Assembly: GCF_011065935.2 (NCBI RefSeq)
Contig: NZ_JAAMNH020000001.1
Location: 4,361,001-4,425,000 of the forward strand
Source of the DNA: Clostridium estertheticum
GTDB lineage: Bacteria; Bacillota; Clostridia; Clostridiales; Clostridiaceae
Direction: 5' to 3'
DNA: 64,000 bases
Positions 51,909 to 61,069 of this stretch are shown here, piece by piece. The position numbers and the translations under genes were made by a program. The notes beneath the pieces are model-generated. The model searched no databases. It was given only the letters and a program-made list of their open reading frames with translations, and was not told the DNA's origin. Position 1 is the first letter of the stretch, and every line of letters starts with the position of its first letter.

Positions 51909-53309
51909 TTATCTTCTTTTAGTGGGTACTGAATGAATAGCCTCACCTTTTAACCCTAATACCGCTTCTTCGAAAGCTTCAGACAAAGTTGGATGCGCAT
52001 GTATCATACTAGTAATGTCATCTACCTTCATATTATTATTTATAGCCATAGCACCTTCATGAATTAAATCTGAAGCATGTGGGCCCATTATATGAACTCC
52101 AAGAATTGTATTATCAAGTGAGGCTATAACCTTTATCAGCCCTTCGCCTTCACCTAGTGCAAGCGCTTTGCCATTAGCGCCAAATAAAAACTTACTTGTT
52201 TTATACTCCATTCCTTTTTCTTTGGCTTCATTTTCTGTTATACCAACGCAAGCAATCTCTGGAAATACAAAAATGCAACTTGGAATTATTTCACTAGAAT
52301 GTGGAGTAATATAGCCCATAATTTTTTCTGCTACTTTTTTACCTTGGTGTGATGCCACATGAGCAAGCATGCTTTTTCCATTCACATCGCCAATAGCATA
52401 TATATGTGGGATGTTAGTTTCATGATTTTCATCTACCACAATAGCATTTCTATTAAGTATTATACCTAATTTTTCAATATCGAGTCCCTCAGTCATAGGT
52501 GTTCGCCCAACGGACACAAGTACCTTGTCTGCCGTAAACACAATTTTTCCACTTTTTCCTTCTGCAGTTACAATTAGGTCTTCATTATGTTTTTCAATAC
52601 TAATTACCCTTGTATTAGTATTAATATCCATACCTTTTTTCTTAAGTGAAACACTAAGTCTCTTTGTTAAATCAGTATCCACTTGGGCAAGAATACTTGG
52701 CAAAAACTCTATTATAGTTACCTTTGATCCTAAAGCATTAAATATCCCTGCAAATTCCATACCTATAACCCCACCACCTATGATGGCTAAATTATTAGGA
52801 ACTTCTTTAAATTCAAGTATATTTTCACTTGTAAATACTCCTGGTAGAGTTATACCCGGTATATTAGGTATTGATGGCACAGACCCCGTTGCTATAATTA
52901 TATTTTTCGATGTTATTTCTCTTAATTCTCCATCCTTAAGTAAAATAGAAACTGTATTATTATCTTTTAGTGAAGCTGTTCCTAAAATTATATCTATATT
53001 ATTGGCCTTTAATAATTGTTCTACCCCACTTACCAGTTGGCTCACTATTTTGTCTTTTCTGTTTTGAATTTCTTCTACGCTAATACTATAACTATCAACC
53101 TTTATTCCGAATTCTGTAATATTTTTTAAAGTATTTAGAATCTCAGCATTTCTATATAGCACCTTTGTAGGAATACATCCTCTATTTAAGCAGGTGCCAC
53201 CAAACTCAGCCTTTTCTATAATGCAAACCTTAGCACCAAGTTGCGCTGCTCTAATAGCCGCAACATATCCCCCAGGCCCTCCACCAATTATTACTATATC
53301 TTTATCCAT
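51909..53309 (-). CDS. lpdA: Dihydrolipoyl dehydrogenase
   Basis: Reoxidises the dihydrolipoyl arm of GcvH with NAD (L-protein of the glycine cleavage system). FAD fold IVIIGGGPGGYVAA, redox disulfide GGTCLNRGCIPTK, NAD site IIGGGVIGMEFAGIF, and the His-Glu pair HAHPTLSEAFEEA. I start at MDKDIVI with GGGGGAGTAGTG upstream, giving 466 residues; the longer frame adds ten codons with no site. It follows gcvPB by 70 bp, with a hairpin in between that may lower its expression. Confidence 0.95.
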   Translation of the reverse strand: MDKDIVIIGGGPGGYVAAIRAAQLGAKVCIIEKAEFGGTCLNRGCIPTKVLYRNAEILNTLKNITEFGIKVDSYSISVEEIQNRKDKIVSQLVSGVEQLLKANNIDIILGTASLKDNNTVSILLKDGELREITSKNIIIATGSVPSIPNIPGITLPGVFTSENILEFKEVPNNLAIIGGGVIGMEFAGIFNALGSKVTIIEFLPSILAQVDTDLTKRLSVSLKKKGMDINTNTRVISIEKHNEDLIVTAEGKSGKIVFTADKVLVSVGRTPMTEGLDIEKLGIILNRNAIVVDENHETNIPHIYAIGDVNGKSMLAHVASHQGKKVAEKIMGYITPHSSEIIPSCIFVFPEIACVGITENEAKEKGMEYKTSKFLFGANGKALALGEGEGLIKVIASLDNTILGVHIMGPHASDLIHEGAMAINNNMKVDDITSMIHAHPTLSEAFEEAVLGLKGEAIHSVPTKRR

Positions 53310-53343
53310 CACTACTCCCCCTGTAAATTTTGTTTTCATAGTT

Positions 53344-53376
53344 AAAATTCGGGATAGATAAACTATCCCGAATTTT
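53344..53376 (-). terminator. Hairpin between gcvPB and lpdA
   Basis: AATTCGGGATAG pairs with CTATCCCGAATT around a 4-5 base loop, followed on the minus strand by TT only. It is probably a partial terminator or an mRNA stabiliser inside the gcv operon. Confidence 0.55.
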
Positions 53377-53379
53377 TTC

Positions 53380-54840
53380 TTAGATTGTTTTAGTATATTT
53401 TAAAACTGGATATCTAGCAGCCTTGACTTCATCAAGCCTTCTAACACTAGTATTATATGGAGCCCTCTTTAGTAACTCAGGATTTTCTTTTGCTTCCTTT
53501 GAAATACTTATCATAGCTTCAATAAAAGCATCCATAGTTTCGAGGCTTTCTGTTTCCGTAGGCTCTATCATAATTGCATTATCTACAATTAGAGGGAAAT
53601 ATATTGTAGGTGGATGGTATCCATAGTCTAAAAGTCTCTTAGCAATATCTAATGTAGTTACTTCGCTTAGTCCCTGTTCTAACCCACCTAAAACAAATTC
53701 ATGCTTGCAGACTTTATCAATTGGTAAATAATAATAGTCTTTCAGTTTGCTTTTCATATAATTTGCATTAAGCACGGCCATTTCACTTGCCTTTTTTAGT
53801 CCCTCAGCGCCCATTGAGAGTATATAAGTATATGCGCGAACAAGAACTCCAAAATTTCCGTAAAAACTCTTTATCTTTCCAATAGATAGTGGTTTATCGT
53901 AATTAAGAGTAAAGTTTTCTCCGTTTTTTTCTACTATTGGCATAGGTAAATATGGTATAAGTCCACTTTTAACTCCTACTGGTCCACTTCCCGGTCCACC
54001 ACCGCCATGAGGTGTAGAAAATGTTTTATGAAGGTTCATATGAACCACATCAAAGCCCATATCTCCTGGTCTTGCCATACCCATAATGGCATTTAAATTT
54101 GCTCCATCATAATATACAAGCCCGCCCGCTTCATGCACTAGTTTTGATATTTCTTTAATATTCTCATCAAAGAGTCCCAAGGTGTTCGGATTCGTGAGCA
54201 TTAGTCCTGCTATTTCTTCGTTTAATACTGATTTCAAACTATCTAAATCTACGTTACCTTTTTCATCAGATTTAATTTCAACAATATCAAAGCCTGCAAC
54301 ATTTGCACTAGCTGGATTAGTACCATGAGCTGAATCTGGTACTATAATCTTTTTCCTTTTTAAATCTCCTGCATTTTCATGGAAAGCCTTTATAATCATA
54401 AGGCCTGTAAGCTCACCATGAGCACCCGCTGCAGGTTGAAGTGAAACCTCATCCATGCCACAAACTTCAGATAATTTCTCACTAAGTTCATACATTAATT
54501 GTAAGGATCCTTGAATGGTTTTTTCATTTTGATAAGGGTGAATTCCTGTAAATGAAGGAATTGACGCCATATCTTCATTAATTTTCGGGTTATACTTCAT
54601 AGTACAAGAACCTAATGGATAAAACCCAGTATCTACGCCATAATTTTTATTAGACAATAGAGTAAAATGCCTTATAACATCTACTTCACTTACTTCCGGA
54701 AGGGTTACATCTTTTTTACTTAGTAAATGTTCAGGTATCATTTCTCTAATATCCGTACTCTCTACATCACAAGGAGGTAATTTATAGCCTTGTCTTCCCT
54801 CTTTTGAGATCTCAAATATTAATTTATTATACTCTTTCAT
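53380..54840 (-). CDS. gcvPB: Glycine dehydrogenase (decarboxylating), subunit 2
   Basis: PLP-bearing subunit of the two-part P-protein that decarboxylates glycine and passes the aminomethyl group to GcvH. The PLP lysine is in HMNLHKTFSTPHGGGGPG, preceded by GANLNAIMG. The 486-residue length is usual. Its ATG overlaps the end of gcvPA by 4 bases, so both subunits are made in step. It belongs to the riboswitch-controlled glycine operon. Confidence 0.97.
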   Translation of the reverse strand: MKEYNKLIFEISKEGRQGYKLPPCDVESTDIREMIPEHLLSKKDVTLPEVSEVDVIRHFTLLSNKNYGVDTGFYPLGSCTMKYNPKINEDMASIPSFTGIHPYQNEKTIQGSLQLMYELSEKLSEVCGMDEVSLQPAAGAHGELTGLMIIKAFHENAGDLKRKKIIVPDSAHGTNPASANVAGFDIVEIKSDEKGNVDLDSLKSVLNEEIAGLMLTNPNTLGLFDENIKEISKLVHEAGGLVYYDGANLNAIMGMARPGDMGFDVVHMNLHKTFSTPHGGGGPGSGPVGVKSGLIPYLPMPIVEKNGENFTLNYDKPLSIGKIKSFYGNFGVLVRAYTYILSMGAEGLKKASEMAVLNANYMKSKLKDYYYLPIDKVCKHEFVLGGLEQGLSEVTTLDIAKRLLDYGYHPPTIYFPLIVDNAIMIEPTETESLETMDAFIEAMISISKEAKENPELLKRAPYNTSVRRLDEVKAARYPVLKYTKTI

Positions 54841-56180
54841 TTTATCCCCTCCATTGCAGTTATTAGCCCATCAATTTCCGATTTTGTTCTTTTTTCTGTT
54901 ACACACAGTAGTAGAGCATTTTTATAATCTGGGTAATTTTTCTCTATATCATATCCGCCAAGTATATTACTCTCTAATAATTTATCATTAATAACACTAG
55001 CACTTTCCTGTCCCTGAATCACAAATTCCTTAAAGAAAGGTTTATCAAATACTGGCTTGTATTTTTCTAGTTTAATAATTTCATCAAAAGCATAATGTGC
55101 CTTTTGCATACTTTGATATGCTACTTCTTTTAATCCCTGTTTTCCCATAGTTATAAGATAAATTGCAGCAGTTAATGCATTTAGTGCTTGATTTGAACAT
55201 ATATTTGAAGTTGCTTTTTCACGCCTTATATGTTGTTCTCTAGCTTGAAGTGTTAAAACAAAGGCTCTTTTTCCATCTACATCAACGGTCTGGCCTACAA
55301 TTCTTCCAGGTATTTTTCTCATAAGTTTTGTAGTAGTTGCCATGAATCCCAAATAAGGTCCACCAAAATTCATTTGGTTTCCAAGAGATTGACCTTCTCC
55401 TACCACAATATCTGCTTTTATTTCTCCTGGAGTTTTTAATATAGCAAGAGATATAGGATCTACACTCATTATTAATAGCGCTTTGTTATCATGAGTAATC
55501 TTTTCAACCTCAGTCATATCTTCAATTATTCCAAAGAAATTAGGGTTTTGAACTATAACTCCTGCCACGTTGCTGTCTACAAGCTCTTTTAATTTTATAG
55601 TATCAGTAACTCCATCCCTTTCCTCTACCTCTATTAGCTCAATATCTTTAAATTTTGTATAGGTATAAAGAACTTTTCTTATTTCTGGGTGCACAGTTTT
55701 TGATACAATTATGGTTTTTCTTTTTGTGCTTTCAACAGCCATAATAGCCCCTTCAGCGCAAGCAGTAGCTCCATCATACATAGATGCATTTGCAACATCT
55801 AGTCCTGTTAAATCACATATTAAGGTTTGATATTCAAAAATAGCCTGAAGGGTACCTTGGCTTATCTCTGGTTGATAAGGCGTATATGCTGTATAAAATT
55901 CAGATCTCGAAATTAAATGCTTTATTATAGAAGGTATATAATGATCATAAACTCCCGCTCCTAAAAAGCAAACTAACTCCTCGGTGCTTTTATTTTTACT
56001 CCAAATGGCTTTTAAGTGCCTCTGTACTTCCAGCTCTGACATAGATGGATTTATATTTAATTCTCTATTTAATTTAACATCCTTAGGTATATCTGAGAAC
56101 AGTTCCTGCACTGACTCTATACCGATGGATTTTAACATTACCTTTTCGTCTTTCAACGTATTAGATATATATGGAAACAT
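54837..56180 (-). CDS. gcvPA: Glycine dehydrogenase (decarboxylating), subunit 1
   Basis: Partner of GcvPB in the split P-protein. It begins MFPYISNTLKDEKVMLKSIG, typical for subunit 1, with AAGGAGAAATAAT upstream. FLGAGVYDHYIPSIIKHL and GQSLGNQMNFGGPYLGFM are family signatures. The 447 residues are normal. It starts one base after the gcvH stop and ends with a 4-base overlap into gcvPB, a tightly packed operon. The open frame extends nine codons further upstream into gcvH but without a site. Confidence 0.96.
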   Translation of the reverse strand: MFPYISNTLKDEKVMLKSIGIESVQELFSDIPKDVKLNRELNINPSMSELEVQRHLKAIWSKNKSTEELVCFLGAGVYDHYIPSIIKHLISRSEFYTAYTPYQPEISQGTLQAIFEYQTLICDLTGLDVANASMYDGATACAEGAIMAVESTKRKTIIVSKTVHPEIRKVLYTYTKFKDIELIEVEERDGVTDTIKLKELVDSNVAGVIVQNPNFFGIIEDMTEVEKITHDNKALLIMSVDPISLAILKTPGEIKADIVVGEGQSLGNQMNFGGPYLGFMATTTKLMRKIPGRIVGQTVDVDGKRAFVLTLQAREQHIRREKATSNICSNQALNALTAAIYLITMGKQGLKEVAYQSMQKAHYAFDEIIKLEKYKPVFDKPFFKEFVIQGQESASVINDKLLESNILGGYDIEKNYPDYKNALLLCVTEKRTKSEIDGLITAMEGIK

Positions 56181-56181
56181 A

Positions 56182-56565
56182 TTATTTCTCCTTACTGCAA
56201 TATTCACTATATTGCTCTTCGTTCATAAGTTCATTTATTTCTTCCATATTATTAATTTCTATAAGGAGCATCCAATTTTCATAACAGTCGTCATTTACTA
56301 ATACTGGATTATCTACTATAGCATCATTTATATCTATTACCTTTCCACTAAGTGGAATAATCATGTCGGAAGCTGCCTTAACAGATTCAATTACCCCAAA
56401 AGCTTCCCCACTTGTAAATTCTGCATCTATCTCAGGTAGCTCAACAAATACAATATCTCCAAGTGAATGTTGTGCAAAATCAGAAATTCCCACATAAGCC
56501 TTATTTCCTTCAACTTTTACCCATTCATGATCATTACTATAAAATAATTCTTTTAATGTTTTCAT
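56182..56565 (-). CDS. gcvH: Glycine cleavage system H protein
   Basis: The 127-residue lipoyl carrier of the system. DIVFVELPEIDAEFTSG and the lipoylated lysine in GVIESVKAASD are intact; the lipoyl arm is loaded by the ligase encoded at 58177 on the other strand. Starts with ATG 19 bp after gcvT (GGGGG upstream). It shuttles between GcvP, GcvT and LpdA, all encoded here. Confidence 0.97.
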   Translation of the reverse strand: MKTLKELFYSNDHEWVKVEGNKAYVGISDFAQHSLGDIVFVELPEIDAEFTSGEAFGVIESVKAASDMIIPLSGKVIDINDAIVDNPVLVNDDCYENWMLLIEINNMEEINELMNEEQYSEYCSKEK

Positions 56566-56584
56566 TTACAATCCCCCTAAATAT

Positions 56585-57694
56585 TTATTTATTATAATTC
56601 TTTTTATAGAATTTTTTACTTATTACTTCAGCTTTTAATGATTTATCCCTAATTACGATTTCTATTTCTGTGCCTAACTCACAATATTCAGCATCAATTA
56701 GTGCAAGCCCTATATTTTTCTTTAATGTAGGTGACAAATATCCAGTTGTTACCACCCCGATTTTTTCTCCTTGCACTCGAACCTCATATCCATGTCTTGG
56801 AATTCCTCTTTCCTTCATCTCAAAGCCTACTAATTTCCTTTTGAGGCCTTCTTCCTTTTGCTTAACTAGTGCTTCTTTACCTATAAAACTATGCTTTTGA
56901 AGCTTCACAAAAAAACCAAGTCCTGCTTCAAGTGGAGTAATATCCTGAGATATTTCATTTCCATACAGCGGCAAACAAGCTTCAAATCTTAATGTATCTC
57001 TGCAGCCCAGGCCTGCAGGTTTAAGTCCATCTTCCTCGCCTATGCTAAGTAGTTTATGCCATAACTTTTCTATTTCTTCCTTAGACGTGTATATTTCAAA
57101 TCCATCCTCACCGGTATATCCGGTTCTTGAAATAAGACATTTTATGCCGTCTACAATCACATCTCTTTTACAATAAAAAAACTTAATTTCATCTAAATCT
57201 GTATCGGTTATTTTTTGAAGTATCTTTTGAGCCTTTGGTCCTTGAATGGCAAGTTCTGCCACGTAGCCAGAAATATTAGTAATCTCCACATTATACAATT
57301 GTTTATTATCTAGCATCCATTGAAAGTCTTTCTCTATATTTCCTGCATTTATAACAAGGTAAAAATGGTCATCTGAGAATTTATATACTAAAAGATCATC
57401 AACTATCCCTCCATTTGTATAGCACATAAATGTATATAATATTTGATTGTCTTTAAGTAGCGCAACATCATTTGTAACTAAATTCTGCACAAATTCAAAG
57501 GCCTCTGTTCCACTAATATCTACTTCACCCATGTGTGACACATCAAAAAGTCCAGCATTACACCTTACAGCTTCATGCTCAGTAATTATACCCTCATATT
57601 GTACGGGCATTGCCCATCCCCCAAATTCAATTATTTTTCCACCGTACTGACTATAAGTGTTATATAACGGCGTTTTCTTTAAATTATCCAACAT
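56585..57694 (-). CDS. gcvT: Aminomethyltransferase (T protein)
   Basis: Transfers the methylene from the aminomethyl-lipoyl arm to tetrahydrofolate, releasing ammonia. It begins MLDNLKKTPLYNTYSQYGGK with GGGGGAAGG upstream. Family features: DVSHMGEVDISG, YTGEDGFEIY and the C-terminal beta barrel with GYLSPTLKKNIGLALID. 369 residues is standard. The upstream extension of the frame lies in the terminator stem and is not coding. First gene of the operon behind the tandem glycine riboswitch. Confidence 0.96.
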   Translation of the reverse strand: MLDNLKKTPLYNTYSQYGGKIIEFGGWAMPVQYEGIITEHEAVRCNAGLFDVSHMGEVDISGTEAFEFVQNLVTNDVALLKDNQILYTFMCYTNGGIVDDLLVYKFSDDHFYLVINAGNIEKDFQWMLDNKQLYNVEITNISGYVAELAIQGPKAQKILQKITDTDLDEIKFFYCKRDVIVDGIKCLISRTGYTGEDGFEIYTSKEEIEKLWHKLLSIGEEDGLKPAGLGCRDTLRFEACLPLYGNEISQDITPLEAGLGFFVKLQKHSFIGKEALVKQKEEGLKRKLVGFEMKERGIPRHGYEVRVQGEKIGVVTTGYLSPTLKKNIGLALIDAEYCELGTEIEIVIRDKSLKAEVISKKFYKKNYNK

Positions 57695-57740
57695 CCTTCC
57701 CCCTTCTGTTTTGTAGAATATATTAAACAAAATATAAAAA

Positions 57741-57786
57741 CAGAGATACAACGACATAAAAATACCCTCATGTCATTGTATCTCTG
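57741..57786 (-). terminator. Leader terminator of the gcv operon
   Basis: On the minus strand CAGAGATACAATGACAT pairs with ATGTCGTTGTATCTCTG, followed by TTTTTATATTTTG. The 5' arm shares CAGAGA with the closing helix of aptamer 2, so glycine binding should prevent the terminator: an ON switch. Confidence 0.88.
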
Positions 57787-57957
57787 TATGTTTACCTGAG
57801 AGTTTCTACTTTACTAGTATTGCTCGCACGGTGCCAATAATTGGACTTTCCAGAGTTTCATCAAATATCGATATGTTTGCCTGAAAGCTTCTATAAGAAA
57901 ATGACTATTTCTTATATTTCTCCTTCGGCTATCCCTAAATAGATATCTCTCGATATT
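57778..57957 (-). ncRNA. Tandem glycine riboswitch of the gcv operon
   Basis: Two aptamers in series on the minus strand. Aptamer 1 (57864-57957): P1 ATATCGA/TCGATAT, GGGATAGCCGAAGGAGAAAT and GCTTTCAGGCAAACA. Aptamer 2 (57778-57857): ACTCTGG, GCACCGTGCGAGCAA, AAACTCTCAGGTAAACA, ACAGAG. They are joined by a linker of a few bases, as usual for cooperative tandem switches. Activates gcvT-gcvH-gcvPA-gcvPB when glycine is high. Confidence 0.95.
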
Positions 57958-58176
57958 ATCATCTGCCTATATATAATTGTATGATATAGTATATTAATTT
58001 AATTGTACTATACTAATTAAACGTTTTCAATATATTGGTTAGAAATATATAATTTTCTTTATAATGATTTTTATCATCTTATATATTTCATTATAATAAC
58101 TTATTTGATATAATTCAATTGAATATATACATTAGTTCATAATGTTCAACAAATTTAAGATAAGGGGGAAACTGAT

Positions 58177-59157
58177 ATGATTTATATAAATAACACAAAT
58201 ACTAATCCCTATTTTAATATGGCTGTGGAAGAGTATATACTAAAGGAATTTAAAGAGGATTGCTTTATGCTCTGGCGAAACCAGCCTTGTATTGTTGTGG
58301 GAAAAAACCAAAATACTCTATCAGAAATTAACATGGACTACATAAAGGCAAATAATATTCCTGTAGTAAGAAGATTATCTGGTGGAGGCACTGTTTTTCA
58401 CGACTTAGGTAATTTAAATTTTACCTTTATCAAAAATGATAGTGAAGGTAATTTTAATAATTTCAGGAAATTTACCATGCCCATTTTAAATGTCTTAACT
58501 TCTCTTAACATAAATGCAGAGTTTAGCGGAAGAAATGATCTTACTATTGAAGGCAAGAAATTTTCTGGAAATGCTCAATATAATTACAAAAACAGAGTTC
58601 TTCACCACGGAACCTTGCTTTTTTCATCAAATATTACTGATTTATCAAAGGCATTACAAGCTAACCCACTAAAATTCCAAGACAAGAGTATTAAATCCGT
58701 ATTAAGCAGGGTAACAAACATAAGCTCCCACTTAAAAGAGCCTCTATCTATTTTGGAATTTGAAGCTTTGATTAAGAGCTATATTATTACAGAAAACAGT
58801 TCAGACTCCTTATATGAATTTACTGAATATGATTTAGAAAATATAAATAAGCTTGCCTCAGAAAAATATTCTACTTGGGAATGGAATTTTGGTCATTCTC
58901 CAAAATATAATTTCATAAATGAAAAAAAGTTTTCATTTGGTACAATTGAATGCAACATGCAAGTACAGCATGGAATAATAAAAGATATTAGCATATATGG
59001 TGATTTCTTTAGCAAACTTGATGTCTCAGACATAGAAGCTAAACTTATAGGTGTAAATCATGTAGAATCTGAAGTTAAATCAGCACTTTCAGGCTTTAAT
59101 ATCTCTGATTATTTTTCAAATGCCATAGTAGAAGATATTTTGAGTTGTATGTTTTAA
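58177..59157 (+). CDS. lplA: Lipoate-protein ligase A
   Basis: Attaches free lipoate to GcvH (encoded in the divergent operon) via lipoyl-AMP. The catalytic domain has VRRLSGGGTVFHDLGNLNFT and GRNDLTIEGKKFSGNAQ; the accessory C-terminal domain (about 240-326) is present. 326 residues is typical. Start ATG follows GGGGG. No lipoate synthase genes are in the window, so lipoate scavenging is likely. Transcribed divergently from gcvT. Confidence 0.95.
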   Translation: MIYINNTNTNPYFNMAVEEYILKEFKEDCFMLWRNQPCIVVGKNQNTLSEINMDYIKANNIPVVRRLSGGGTVFHDLGNLNFTFIKNDSEGNFNNFRKFTMPILNVLTSLNINAEFSGRNDLTIEGKKFSGNAQYNYKNRVLHHGTLLFSSNITDLSKALQANPLKFQDKSIKSVLSRVTNISSHLKEPLSILEFEALIKSYIITENSSDSLYEFTEYDLENINKLASEKYSTWEWNFGHSPKYNFINEKKFSFGTIECNMQVQHGIIKDISIYGDFFSKLDVSDIEAKLIGVNHVESEVKSALSGFNISDYFSNAIVEDILSCMF

Positions 59158-59307
59158 AGAATATAATTCTTATTTTACATATTTAAACTTTAAATCCAAT
59201 AAAGTAATTAATTTCTTTTCAAAGTATTATATGTATAAAAGATTCTTGTTGACTAAATTTAATTTTCCTATTAAAATAATAAAGAACTAATAAAATTAAT
59301 ATTTTTG

Positions 59308-59405
59308 GATGACAATTATTGGAGATATCCACATTGGATAACCGTAGAAGAAAGAAATAAATCTATGCTTATGGTTTATTTTGAAACTTTCAGGTATTAG
59401 GCATC
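59308..59405 (+). ncRNA. Glycine-riboswitch-like aptamer 1 (degenerate)
   Basis: GGAGATATCCACATTGG-ATAACCGTAGAAGAAAGAAAT is followed after a stem by GAAACTTTCAGGTATTAG. It matches gcvT aptamer 1 segment by segment (GAGATATC, GGATA-CCG-AG-AGAAA, CTTTCAGG). A closing helix GATG/CATC (59308-59311 and 59402-59405) is possible. CCGTAGAAG departs from CCGAAGGAG, so ligand binding may be weak. Confidence 0.6.
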
Positions 59406-59470
59406 TTAAAAAAACAGACTAGTATACAGACTAGTTAATGTTATAAAATGCCTTGTACAATAATTCGACA

Positions 59471-59556
59471 TACCCCTGGAGAGACTGCTTAAATGTGGCA
59501 TCAACGGAGCAACTTAGATGATTATCTAAGGAAACTTTCAGATAAAAGGACAGGGA
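59471..59556 (+). ncRNA. Glycine riboswitch aptamer 2 of the APC transporter
   Basis: P1 CCCCTG (59473-59478) with CAGGG (59551-59555), GGAGAGACTGCTT, CAACGGAGCAAC, a hairpin CTTAGATGATTATCTAAG and GGAAACTTTCAGATAAAAGGACAG. It fits the glycine aptamer pattern. P1 competes with the terminator that follows. A linker of about 65 bases, much longer than normal, separates it from aptamer 1. Confidence 0.78.
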
Positions 59557-59600
59557 GTAAAAAGGCAGTGTTTTTGTTGCCCTTTTACTCCCTGTTTTTA
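59551..59600 (+). terminator. Leader terminator of the APC transporter
   Basis: CAGGGAGTAAAAAGGCA pairs with TGCCCTTTTACTCCCTG (one mismatch) around a 10-base loop and is followed by TTTTTATAT. Its 5' arm shares CAGGG with P1 of the aptamer, predicting read-through with glycine bound. Confidence 0.88.
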
Positions 59601-59723
59601 TATATTTTAATGACTTTTTATGAAGAAAAGCCTATACACGCAATTATTAATAATCTTCTAAAGTCTTTAATTAATACCATTTCTCCATTACTCCAATACT
59701 AACAAAAGAGAGGATGATTTATT

Positions 59724-61061
59724 CTGGAAACATCAGACAAACTAAGTTCTATCAATAATTCACCAAAAACACTAAAGAAAGAAATCGGCTTACTAGAAGC
59801 CATTACCCTAGTTATAGGTATGGTTATAGGTTCAGGAATTTTCTTTAAACCTTCTATTGTCTTTAGAAATGCAGGGTCTCCAACTATGGGAATACTTGCA
59901 TGGGTAGCGGGTGGTATTATAACTATGGCTTCTGGTCTTACTATAGCTGAAATAGCAACAGCTATTCCCAAAACTGGAGGTATCTTTATATATCTTAAAG
60001 AACTTTATGGAGAAAAATGGGCATTTTTATTTGGTTGGGTACAAACCGTTATTTATGTACCTGGCGCTTCTGCTGCTTTAGCAATAGTCCTGGCAACTCA
60101 AGCTACTAATTTTGTACCTATGAGTGGATTGCAGCAAAAACTATTTGCAATATTAATGCTATTTGTTATCACCACTGCAAACGTTGTATCAACAAAACTT
60201 GCTAGTAAAATTCAGTTCGTTGCAACTGTTGCAAAACTAATCCCAATTTTTATTATTATTGCTTTAGGCCTTATAAAAGGAACAGCTCACAGTTTTTCTC
60301 TACCAGTAGGGACTGCTGCAGCTGGGGCTGGGTTTGGAGCAGCTATGCTTGGAACACTTTGGGCTTATGATGGCTGGGTAGGTGTATGTAATATAGCAGG
60401 TGAACTTAAAAACCCTAAAAAGGACATACCAAAGTCCATAATTTTAGGGGTAACCGTTATTATGACAGTATATGTTTTATTTAATTTAGCAATTATAAAC
60501 ATAGTTCCTATCACAGATGTTATAAAGTCTAATAAAGTAGCTTCTGATGCTGCAACAATTTTATTTGGAAAATCTGGTTCATTATTTATCACTGTTGGTA
60601 TATTAATTTCAATCTTTGGAGCATTAAATGGTTACCTAATGACAGGAGTTAGAATACCTTTTGCCATGGCACAGGATAAACTTTTACCTTTTGATAAATT
60701 CTTTGGAAAAGTTAATGAAAAATATCAAACTCCATTGAATGCTTTTATGTTTGAGATAGGGCTTGCTTGCTTATATGTATTTAGCGGTTCTTTTGATACC
60801 TTAACTAATCTTGTTGTCTTTGTTTTATGGATTTTCTTCACAATGGCAGTAGCTGGTATCTTTATATTAAGAACAAAACATAAAGATTTAGAAAGACCTT
60901 ATAAAGTACCATTTTACCCAATAGTTCCACTTATCGGAGTTATCGGAGGTATATATATTCTAGTAAGTACGCTTATGACTGATACTTCAAACGCACTTAT
61001 AGGACTTGCAATAACTTTAATTGGACTTCCTGTATATTGGTATATTAAGAAAAAGAAATAA
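59724..61061 (+). CDS. APC-superfamily amino-acid transporter (LAT/SteT-like), probably glycine-regulated
   Basis: A 12-helix permease or exchanger. LLEAITLVIGMVIGSGIFFKP and GGIFIYLKELYGEKWAFLFG are the APC/LAT signatures; SteT of Bacillus is the nearest type that I recall. The in-frame homology extends upstream of the first ATG (59820) to ETSDKLSSINNSPKTLKKE. There GAGAGG (59708-59713) points to a CTG at 59724 (or ATT at 59721) as start; no ATG, GTG or TTG is available. Full length is 445 residues. The glycine leader suggests transport of glycine or related small neutral amino acids. Confidence 0.85.
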   Translation: METSDKLSSINNSPKTLKKEIGLLEAITLVIGMVIGSGIFFKPSIVFRNAGSPTMGILAWVAGGIITMASGLTIAEIATAIPKTGGIFIYLKELYGEKWAFLFGWVQTVIYVPGASAALAIVLATQATNFVPMSGLQQKLFAILMLFVITTANVVSTKLASKIQFVATVAKLIPIFIIIALGLIKGTAHSFSLPVGTAAAGAGFGAAMLGTLWAYDGWVGVCNIAGELKNPKKDIPKSIILGVTVIMTVYVLFNLAIINIVPITDVIKSNKVASDAATILFGKSGSLFITVGILISIFGALNGYLMTGVRIPFAMAQDKLLPFDKFFGKVNEKYQTPLNAFMFEIGLACLYVFSGSFDTLTNLVVFVLWIFFTMAVAGIFILRTKHKDLERPYKVPFYPIVPLIGVIGGIYILVSTLMTDTSNALIGLAITLIGLPVYWYIKKKK

Positions 61062-61069
61062 AATAAAAA

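Noticed and set aside
59316..59399. Short coding remnant (DDNYWRYPHWITVEERNKSM)
   Set aside because: The frame is open for about 28 codons, but the nucleotide match to gcvT glycine aptamer 1 is a better explanation.
59493..59702. Open frame of 69 codons upstream of the APC transporter
   Set aside because: It runs through the glycine aptamer and the leader terminator stem; no ribosome site. The RNA structures explain the sequence.
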